Assembly (NCBI GenBank): GCA_039881045.1
Contig: JAYWVB010000032.1
Location: forward strand, 308,847 to 372,846
Reading direction: 5' to 3'
DNA: 64,000 nt
Source: Chaetomium olivaceum
Taxonomy: Eukaryota; Ascomycota; Sordariomycetes; Sordariales; Chaetomiaceae
The notes under the pieces are model-generated. The model was not told the origin of the DNA. It worked only from the letters and a program-made list of their open reading frames with translations, and did not search any database. Of the stretch, positions 36,901-44,442 are shown piece by piece. The translations under genes and the position numbers were made by a program. Each line of letters begins with the position of its first letter. The stretch's first letter is position 1.

Positions 36901-37617
36901 CAACCAGTTTGTCGGGCTGAAGGTCGTCAACGGGCGCCTTTCAAGGCCGTCGACATCTTTCCCGACCTCGCCGCCGGCACCATCGCGCTCGCCAGCGATG
37001 TGACTCTTCATCTTGGACCGCCGGTGGCCGTCCTCCTTCAGTCAGACGACAGCGCGGGCCTCGCCATCCCCGGGCTCCCCAATGGCACCATTTTAATCAA
37101 GAGCAAGACGGTCGCCATCCCGAGCCAAATGCGGGGCAAAGAAGGCAGATGGAGGGGCAAGCCGGGTTTTCGGTGGGTCACCCACCGAACGGGGCCTCTC
37201 TGCACACCGGCCTTCGCCATGACAGATCAGAAGAGCCAGGGCAAGCAGTTCTCCAACGTGCTCGTCAACCTTAAAGGCGTCCACTCGAGTGGCACGGCGA
37301 CGCGGCCCAGCTTCATGAGCCTGTACGTGCAGCTGTCGAGGGCGCAAAGCTGGGACGGGCTGCATCTGTTTCGGAAGCCAGCGCGCAGTGACTTCATCGA
37401 GCCCAAGAACGTGCTTGATAAAGACATGAGGGACGCCATCCTCAAGCTGGAACGACGGGGTGAGGAGACCAGACGGCGGTTCGAGCAAGACCACAGGTCT
37501 GAGCCGTGGTTTCAAGAATGGGCTGCCATGCCTGAATCTGGCCAGGGGACTGAAACCGATGACGTAGAGGGCGCGGCGCTCTGGCGAGACCCTGGGGTTT
37601 CCGAGCCCAGATCGTAG
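30904..37617 (+). CDS. Helitron Rep/helicase protein with coiled-coil N-terminus, several frameshifts
   Basis: Rolling-circle transposition protein. Exon 1 (30904 to about 31710) is almost wholly charged coiled coil with three tandem copies of a 22-residue unit. A short intron (GTACGT...ATCAG) joins it to exon 2 at 31780. Residues then show Cys-pair zinc-like blocks (CSVCYIKKK; CQICFPE; CFACQAAF), the HUH motif ALHLHGLLWLDG near 33920, and the double-Tyr motif YICNYASK near 34465. After an intron at about 35106-35159 comes a PIF1-like helicase: Walker A GGEGGTGKSR near 36030, Walker B LVIDEISQ near 36255, and the C-terminal SLYVQLSRAQSWDGLHLF. Frame breaks occur near 34560, 35590, 36640, 36800 and 36935, so the product is not translatable as read. 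Either an inactive copy or indel error in the assembly. Confidence 0.82.
31176..31394 (+). repeat. Three-copy 66-bp tandem repeat in the Helitron coiled coil
   Basis: Units of 66 bp beginning TTGGCAGAACAAAGGCGGCA code for LAEQRRQE(W/Q)ESRRQREE followed by IAEG. Three near-identical copies plus a diverged fourth lie in frame, so copy number can change without breaking the protein. Confidence 0.85.
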
Positions 37618-37925
37618 CACAGCTCTCCACCGTTGCTCTGTTTTGGAGCTCTTTTCCAGCGGAATAAGCTGCTTCAATGAATATTTTGCTTCTCACCTTG
37701 TTGCCGTGTTGCCTGCAATCTGCATCTTTTCGTGGTCGTCGCTGAAGCTGCCTAGGGCTGCGCCATCTCATTGGCTCTTATAAAGCGGGGCCAACCCCAC
37801 AGCCGACAGACCCCAACAGACCGTCCGTGCACCACCACTGCCAAGCCCAACTTCGAGACGCTCATCGTCAGAGGCAAGTTCCTCCACGCAAAACAAGATG
37901 GCTCGTTCCACGATCGTTACGATAA

Positions 37926-38043
37926 TCACAGTAAAACTTCACAGTATACAGGGAGATATGGCACGGCTTTTTTTATGGGTTTTTTATGGGTCACTCCAGG
38001 GAATTGGTCCGTGCTTGAGCAGGCCATGGTTTTTCTCGGAAAA
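37926..38043 (+). other. Spacer before the tandem repeat array
   Basis: Short region with AT-rich sequence and the lead-in CCATGGTTTTTCTCGG, a variant of which recurs inside the array at 38227-38242. It separates the Helitron from the repeat tract. Confidence 0.4.
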
Positions 38044-38665
38044 GGAACCTTTCGGAAGTACTCGTTCCTCGTACGTTCCTCCAGGCAAAGGAACCTTTCG
38101 GAAGTACTCGTTCCTCGTACGTTCCTCCAGGCAAAGGAACCTTTCGGAAGTACTCGTTCCTCGTACGTTCCTCCAGGCAAAGGAACCTTTCGGAAGTACT
38201 CGTTCCTCGTACGTTCCTCCAGGCACCATGGTTTTTGTCGGAAAAGGAACCTTTCGGAAGTACTCGTTCCTCGTACGTTCCTCCAGGCAAAAGGAACCTT
38301 TCGGAAGTACTCGTTCCTCGTACGTTCCTCCAGGCAAAAGGAACCTTTCGGAAGTACTCGTTCCTCGTACGTTCCTCCAGGCAAAAGGAACCTTTCGGAA
38401 GTACTCGTTCCTCGTACGTTCCTCCAGGCAAAAGGAACCTTTCGGAAGTACTCGTTCCTCGTACGTTCCTCCAGGCAAAAGGAACCTTTCGGAAGTACTC
38501 GTTCCTCGTACGTTCCTCCAGGCAAAGGAACCTTTCGGAAGTACTCGTTCCTCGTACGTTCCTCCAGGCAAAAGGAACCTTTCGGAAGTACTCGTTCCTC
38601 GTACGTTCCTCCAGGCAAAGGAACCTTTCGGAAGTACTCGTTCCTCGTACGTTCCTCCAGGCATG
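38044..38665 (+). repeat. 13-copy 46/47-bp tandem repeat, stop-free in all six frames
   Basis: Units start GGAACCTTTCGGAAGTACTC and end CCTCCAGGCAAA; unit starts are 38044, 38090, 38136, 38182, 38246, 38293, 38340, 38387, 38434, 38481, 38527, 38574 and 38620. Units are either 46 or 47 bp, differing by one A in the AAA(A) joint. A 21-bp insert at 38225-38245 (CACCATGG...GGAAAA type) interrupts after unit four and copies the lead-in. Each unit has nested inverted GGAA/TTCC pairs. The tract is open in all three frames on both strands. It lies directly upstream of the gene at 38734. Confidence 0.93.
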
Positions 38666-38733
38666 TAACGAAACAAGTAATCGCCCGACAAAGAGAGTAC
38701 GACCGTCGCATCGACATCGCATCGTCGTACAAC

Positions 38734-40002
38734 ATGGATCACCCCGTTCCATTACCTGCTTCTGCTACAGGAGATACGCTAAACTGCGCTGTCAACCACA
38801 CCAAGTACAAGGCACAGCACCCCCATCGGAAAGCTTGCCCGTTATGTGACTACGAGCTTCGTCTTGCTGCGACTATTCGCCATCCACCTGCCCTACCACA
38901 GCTACACCAAGTCATTGACTTAACTACGTCGCCAGAACGGCGTAGTAAAAGGCCATTCGCAGGTGTACAACGATCAGGCATGACAACCCCAGGTGCCCGT
39001 TCTCCAGGACGAGGAAAGTCGCCGATCTCTTTTATGGAGGCGACTGAAGTCGGACTTCGAACTCTCTGTAACATCAAGAAAACGAAACGAGTAGCCGAGG
39101 AAATGCCTTCATTGACCGTTTCACTCTCGGTAAACCTGTACATCGGCCAGTACACGTCAATCATCGCAGAAGATCTAGAGCTTCGACGCTATACAACGAT
39201 CACGGCGTTGAACCGTTTCCAGCCAGTACCTATTGCAACAGACCAAGCTTTTGACACTCTTTCGGCATTTACGAAGGACGTTCTTCACCGCTGTACCCAG
39301 GCACCCGATCTCCTAGCGAAGGAATGGACACTTGTACACTCGATCAACGCAAGCGGCACGTCACCATTTGTTACACAGCTTGCAAACCTCCCGTCCGGGC
39401 CGTACACAACACAACAAATCGTCGATTTCGTTTTTCCACGCACAGCGAAGGACAAGGATGCGTTTTCCCTGGTCTTTTTCCGCGCATACCAAGGCGGAGA
39501 CGACATCTCAACCCGGCGTCGTGGCAGGGCAGTACCCTCTAAGGACGACGAAGACACAGACCAAGACAACCCTACAAAGGCCGTTGTCAAGCAAGAGAAG
39601 AAGGTTGTCAGGCCGAAGACAGAGGCTGTAATGCAAGATGGCGGTGGTGTCAAGCGGGAGCTGGGTGTCAAGCGGGAGCTGGGTGTCAAGCGGGAGCTGG
39701 GTGTCAAGCGGGAGCCGGGTGTCAAGCGGGAGCAGGGTGTCAAGCGGGAGCCGGGTGTCAAGCGGGAGCCGGGTGTCAAGTACGAAGGGGTTGATGTAAA
39801 ACCTGACTTCAGCACATTGTACCGGCCTGACGTCACTGGTCTTGCAGGCTTTACGAAGGAGGAATTGGAGGAGTACGAGCTTGAAGATAGGTCTGTTGAT
39901 GACGACGACAAGAGTACTATCAGGGTGATCACTAGTGAAGTCCCGTTCCAAACCGAGACAAGAACGATGAAGCGCAAGCGAGCGTCCACAGGTCAACTCT
40001 AA
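38734..40002 (+). CDS. Unrecognised protein with zinc-like motif and VKRE repeat array
   Basis: No known family recognised. The frame is open from 37771 through the tandem repeats, but the ATG at 38734 (MDHPVPLPASATGD) is the likeliest start since it follows the repeats. A Cys/His block (CAVNHTKYKAQHPHRKACPL, then C) near residues 17-37 could bind one zinc ion. The middle part (SLTVSLSVNLYIGQYTSIIA; TKEWTLVHSINASG-like) looks globular. Residues ~305-355 hold seven GVKRE(L/P/Q) repeats plus GVKYEG, flanked by VVKQEKK and DVKPD; each VKxE fits the sumoylation consensus. The C-terminus is acidic then basic (MKRKRAS). It is tail-to-tail with the truncated transposase; both may belong to one element, by inference. 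422 residues. Confidence 0.6.
   Translation: MDHPVPLPASATGDTLNCAVNHTKYKAQHPHRKACPLCDYELRLAATIRHPPALPQLHQVIDLTTSPERRSKRPFAGVQRSGMTTPGARSPGRGKSPISFMEATEVGLRTLCNIKKTKRVAEEMPSLTVSLSVNLYIGQYTSIIAEDLELRRYTTITALNRFQPVPIATDQAFDTLSAFTKDVLHRCTQAPDLLAKEWTLVHSINASGTSPFVTQLANLPSGPYTTQQIVDFVFPRTAKDKDAFSLVFFRAYQGGDDISTRRRGRAVPSKDDEDTDQDNPTKAVVKQEKKVVRPKTEAVMQDGGGVKRELGVKRELGVKRELGVKREPGVKREQGVKREPGVKREPGVKYEGVDVKPDFSTLYRPDVTGLAGFTKEELEEYELEDRSVDDDDKSTIRVITSEVPFQTETRTMKRKRASTGQL
39646..39789 (+). repeat. 18-bp in-frame tandem repeat encoding GVKRE(L/P/Q)
   Basis: Seven units of 18 bp from 39646 (GGTGTCAAGCGGGAGCTG type) and an eighth diverged unit encoding GVKYEG. Variation is confined mainly to the last codon (CTG, CCG or CAG). 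Confidence 0.9.
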
Positions 40003-40014
40003 GAAGAGTACAAT

Positions 40015-40975
40015 ATCGCGGCGGTTTTGACGCTGACGAAGACGATGTGCGTGATAGGACAGGAAATATTGCGCACCAGCCATCAGAGTCGTTTCAACTC
40101 CATGGTCAGCCCGGAGTGCAAGGGGCATATACCCGTACTTAGCAATGACCATAACGAACTGTGCGAAGACATTCCGGGCAGTCCGAGCAGACGACCCGAC
40201 GTAAAACCAGGTGATGTATCGAGAGTACGCATCGATCGCAGCGTAGATTTCGAACCCGTAGTGCTCCAGCTTGCAGTACCCGTCAACAGACCAGATGTAA
40301 TTCGGCCCAGGTACCGTCCAACCTGATCGTTTTCGGGCAACGCGAGAGAGGCGGTACGCAATTGCCTCAGCATGGAACTCAGCGTAGACGATACGGAGAG
40401 GGTCCCGTGGAATGTTGTAGAACTTCTGTCGCATATGCACCCAAAGCATCCGGTATCCCATGTGTCGTACTACATTGGCTGTAACCCGCTCTTGTTCGAA
40501 GAACTCTCGTATCTCAGCGATTGCAGCAGCAAGACGGTCGGGGTTGAGGCGGCGATAAAGTTGTAAGCTCCGTCGAATCTTTGCGACTTTACGAACGGTA
40601 ATCTAGATGGAACGAAGGAATTAGTAACTACAAGATTAACAGTAACTAAAGAGAGTAACGAAGGAGGCAACGAAAGGAAAGAAATACCGCAAAGTGGTCA
40701 TCTGTCATCAATGCTTGCCTGATCTCGTTGTCTGTCAAAGCATGCGCAAAGTACAAAGATCGAATCCTCCCCTCAAGCCATGGATTGGACTCGACGCGTT
40801 GTTGGTGTGCTGGAACGTCCCAAGCGCGAAGGATGCGCGTGATTGTACGTTGCGTAACACTGACGCCATGGTCTTCGAGCAGCGTCCTAACGATTGTTCG
40901 AAGTGACTCGTTGGACTGGTACATTTGTGTAATCCAATCGCGATGGGGTTCCCATAATGTACGGGGTGTCGGCAT
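40015..40975 (-). pseudogene. Integrase-core (rve/DDE) transposase, 3' truncated
   Basis: Start at 40975 (MPTPRTLWEPHRDWITQMY) leads into a helix-turn-helix N-terminus (ESLRTIVRTLLEDHGVSVTQ; RTITRILRAWDVP). A short intron (about 40687-40604) joins DDHFA to ITVRKVAKIRRSL. Then comes the integrase core: first catalytic Asp in YIWSVDGYCKLEHYGF, then IDAYSRYITWFYVGSS, and the second Asp in LRADHGVETTLM. The third catalytic residue (Glu, usually ~35-50 residues later in NQRIE-type motifs) is absent: the similarity fades near 40030, where the tail of the plus-strand gene at 38734-40002 begins. No frameshift up to that point. Likely inactive as found. The rve assignment is solid; the transposon superfamily is not identified. 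Confidence 0.7.
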
Positions 40976-41171
40976 TGTGGTGGAATGTACATGGTAATTA
41001 ATGGATGGAAGGTGGTTATTCCAGCCAGTGTTTGTCACGGATATGCCAACAAGTGGGACCCCGGCGCGCGGGACGCCCCGAGCCAGTCATTGAGACGAAC
41101 CAATCAAGGGAATGGGAAGGTGATCAGTGAGCTCAGTTGCCAAGCATGAACTGAGCACACTGAGCACCCAG

Positions 41172-41388
41172 GAATTAGATAGGTATATAGTTACTCGTTC
41201 TGGAGAGCTCTGGGAGTTCCCCAGTTAGCAATCACAACTACAGTTCGCTACAAGCTCGCAAGCCTACTGTTGAGACAAGTCTTTGTTGTGCACCCTTTGG
41301 CTGCACCGAACCTAAGCACCCTTGAGAGATTCCCTTCAACCGACGCTGAACCCTAACAGGACGGGTCCAGAGACAGGTTCGTCACAAC
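41172..41388. repeat. LTR-like direct repeat, copy A
   Basis: Copy A starts AGATAGGTATATAGTTACTC and ends TTCGTCACA. It contains CAGTTAGCAATCACAACTAC and TGTTGTGCACCCTTTGGCTG. A TGTCACGG at 41033 and the final GTCACA could be the ends of a solo LTR of about 355 bp (41033-41388). No coding sequence. Confidence 0.55.
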
Positions 41389-41485
41389 AAGACGCCTCGT
41401 GGTGTCCAACCAGGAAGTGTTACGAGTTGAAGGGTGTCCAGTGTGTCCAGCTCTACCACCAGACGGGACACACTAGTCACTCGGG

Positions 41486-41690
41486 GATTAGATAGTATAT
41501 AGTCACTCGTTCTGGAGGACTCTGGGAGTTCTCCAGTTAGCAATCATAACTACAGTTCGCTACAAGCTCAGAAGCCTACTGTTGAGACATCATTGTTGTG
41601 CACCCTTTGGCTACACCGAATCCCGCACCCTTGTTTACCTTCAATCCGACTGAACCCTTTCAGAGTTGGCTCTAGGAGAGATTCGTCACA
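41486..41690. repeat. LTR-like direct repeat, copy B
   Basis: A second, diverged copy of the segment at 41172-41388, offset by about 314 bp, with shared blocks ACTCGTTCTGGAG, CAGTTAGCAATCA and GTTGTGCACCCTTTGGCT, also ending with TTCGTCACA. The two copies could be tandem LTR remnants. There is no primer-binding site or gag/pol between them. Confidence 0.6.
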
Positions 41691-41699
41691 TGTTGTCAC

Positions 41700-42520
41700 G
41701 GCGAATAGGGAACAAGAGTTGGAAAGGAACTAGTGTAGTGTGGAGCACTGTTGTGTCAGAGCACTGTTGGAAATATGCAGGGTCCTGGACCCTGACTGAG
41801 AGAAGAGAGAGAGACTTAATCTCTGAGGATCGGTCTCATTGGATACAGGAGACTTTCACTAGATATCGTCACTTTGTCGACACCGAATCTTCGTAGCTAT
41901 CGTGCAGAACATCTTCCTTGACGTCTCACTATACGTCCCCTAACACTTTCACGTTAACTAGTCACTTTACTTTTAACTATAGTTAGTTATAAGAGATTTA
42001 GCATACATAAGCCTGCGAAGAGGGGGTAGTTTGACAAGCCCAGATGCTCAACTGCGAGCCGTATTGGCCTGCACTGCAGGTTACCTAGTGCTACACGTGC
42101 TGGGTCGAAGATGCGGACCGTCACATTCCAGGGTGCGCCCACCCTGGAGGGAGCCGATGATGGCTTCCAAGAAGCAGAAAGAGGGAAGAGACCCTGGGTC
42201 GACCCCCGGGTTTTTTCATAGCCCAGGAGGAGGCTGCAAGGAGTTCGAGGCAAGGAAAGCTGACCTTTGCGAGGAAGGTTGATACAGATCTGACCGGAGA
42301 CCGAGGAGACGGTGTTGGGGACCCAGGGGTTACGACCCCAAGGGCCGCAGTCACCGTGGAGGCGGACGGTCAGGATGTCGGAATGCAGAGAACTGGGTAG
42401 GTTCCCATCAACCGTAGTACGACAAACTCTGAAGTGACGGTCCAAGGTAACATCGGTACAAGCTTTTAGTCCGACTGGGAAACCAGTATGGTTTTCCTGT
42501 ACAACTAGCTAGATAGTTGG
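41700..42520. other. Flank with no recognised gene, possible older LINE 3' region
   Basis: Short frames only. Since 42521-42570 resembles the 3' end of the LINE at 47.9-48.0 kb, parts of this region may be the 3' part of an older, decayed LINE copy. I see no RT or gag motif in it. Confidence 0.4.
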
Positions 42521-42570
42521 ACCGGCGAGCCCGAGGGCATAGCGGTGTACGAATAATAATGATTTAGCAT
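42521..42570 (+). repeat. Remnant 3' end of a second LINE copy
   Basis: GGACCGGCGAGCCCGAGGGC and the following ATAGCGGTGTACGAATAATA nearly repeat the 3' end of the intact LINE (about 47976-48035), including the ATAAT-type tail. It directly precedes the insertion point of the intact element. Confidence 0.75.
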
Positions 42571-43012
42571 AGTTACGTTGCAATCAAGTTCCTCGAGAGT
42601 ACAAAGGCAATGCAGTCTATTATAGAGCAAAAATGACAAACTATCAGAGAATACTGTGAGATCGCCGCACGAAAAGTGGGCCAAAACCGACGAAACCGAC
42701 AGCATTCGAAAGCCCTCGAAAAACCCTATCTAACAATACCGCTTGCAACGGTGCGCGACCAGTGGCGCGGCCGCAGTGAGTGCTACGGTTAGGAGGGTAC
42801 CCGCGGGTGCCGACCGCGTCGACCGCGTCCAAAATTTTCGACCGCCAAGCTACTAAGAGCCTTGGCCCCGTTACCCGGCTAGCCAACGGAACGAAGCCCC
42901 TGAAGCTAGCAAGACGAAGCCCTGATGTGGGCAGGCCAACCGCTATCGGCCCCGTCGGAGGGGCCCCCCATAGAGGGCCCCCTGGTAGAGGTCCTCTCGC
43001 AGGGCCCTCTGC

Positions 43013-44442
43013 ATGGCCCTCCACAGCGCCTACCTAACCCCCCCGAGACTACCTAAGGCAGAGCATTTCAGAGGCCTGTTGAACGGCTTGGTAAATCTAG
43101 TACCTATCGAGAACAGAGGAGAGGCCCGGGGCCTCGCAAAGGACCTAAGCGACCTATTTGCAAGTCAGAAACAGGGGCACCACCACTCGAAGGAAAGTCT
43201 GGGAGGGCTTACGGCAGCCCACCTACAGAAAGTAGTTACGGAGGCGGTCCAGGCTGCCGTGGGACCCAACCGGAGTGCGACACAGGGCCGTTCGTGGGCT
43301 GCAGTGGCCGCAGGGCCCGGGCAAGGCTTGCAAGCTCAACCTACGAAAATCATCCCCCAGAGGGCCGACCGGGAGCTACTAGTGCGGGGAGCCAACGTGT
43401 CAGCCGACCTTGCACAAAGGTCCCCAGTCGAAATCATCCAGGCCATCAACCAAGCCTCAACCAAGCAGGGAGCTATTGCAGCCCGGAAGCTCCCTAGCGG
43501 GGACACAGTGGTAACGTTCAACGACTCGAACACCAAAAGCTGGCACTCCAACAATACCCAGTGGATTCAACAAGCCTTCGGGGAGCAGGCTAAAGAGGCT
43601 GGCAGAACTTACGCAGTGCTGGTGAAGGGCCTGAGGAAGGCCGACCTACAGGGTACTACGGAAGAGGTGTTCGGGGGAGAACTAGGCCTTTGGTCAGTGG
43701 ACAAGGTCAAGTTCAGAGTCCCAACCAACCCAGGGTTTACCAGGGCGACGGCACTAGTTGCCCTTAGAGACCAAGAGGAGGCTCGGAAGGCCTGTGACCA
43801 GGGGATAATCTGGAACGCTCAGCTACTCGACTGCGAGCCCTACTGGGCAATGCTGGAACCGAACAGTGCTTCAAGTGTTGGAAATGGGGCCACATACAGA
43901 GGTTTTGCCAGAAAGAGGCCCTGTGTGGGAGGTGTGGTACGGGGGCCCATGGGGAAGGCGGGAGGGCCGGGGAGGCCCTCTGCCCTACCCAGCAGGGTCA
44001 GGTGCCCTGTAAGTGCCCCTGCTGCGGAGGAAGGCACGGGGGCTGGGCCAAGGAGTGCCCGGGAAGGGCCAGGGCCAAGAAGGAGGCGAGAGAGGCATAC
44101 CAATACCGACCAAGGGTGTTCGAGCCAGCTCGGACAGCAGCTGCGGAGCCTATAACAGCACCAAGATCAGCATTCACCTACGAGAAGGCCCGACCACAGG
44201 AGGAGGAGTATGGATTTCTGGGAGTCGGGGCAAAAAGGCCACGGTTGGGCAGAGGCCGGCCAACGTTGATTTCAGTGGCTGGAAGGGACCCCTCCCAAAG
44301 CCGGATTAGCCTTGGTTCAGGGGGGATATTCGGAGCTATCCAGCCCACCCAGCCGCCACCTACCCAGCCTACCCAGCCTACCCAGCCGGCCGAACAGGCC
44401 CAACCAGCTGAAGACGCAACTATGGAAATTAATGAAAATTAG
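43013..44442 (+). CDS. LINE ORF1, Gag-like with CCHC zinc knuckles, one frameshift
   Basis: RNA-binding chaperone of the retrotransposon particle. Starts MALHSAYLTPPRLPKAEHF. The middle has an RRM-like stretch (RTYAVLVKGLRKADLQG). In the second frame come three knuckles: CFKCWKWGHIQRFC, CGRCGTGAHGEGG and CPCCGGRHGGWAKEC, followed by a PTQPTQP-type proline/Gln tail ending MEINEN. The switch from the first to second frame at about 43859-43862 is explained by one G lost from CCGGAAC. ORF1's stop overlaps the ORF2 start (ATGAAAATTAG). The frameshift would cut off the knuckles. Position, order and motifs make the family call firm. Confidence 0.82.

Larger units (their letters stand above)
30500..37760 (+). 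mobile_element. Helitron (rolling-circle transposon), autonomous type
   Basis: The region is filled by one plus-strand Rep/helicase gene with short flanks. I could not identify the canonical 5' TC or 3' hairpin plus CTRR ends with confidence, so the borders given are approximate: left, between the unrecognised gene and the coiled-coil exon; right, before the next element's repeats. The Rep domain, the PIF1-like helicase and their order are diagnostic of Helitrons. Confidence 0.75.

Noticed and set aside
38044..38665. CRISPR array
   Set aside because: Units are contiguous with no unique spacers, and the host is a eukaryote.
37926..38752. Several long overlapping open frames on both strands in the repeat tract
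   Set aside because: They result from stop-free tandem repeats and the 46/47-bp period, not from separate genes.
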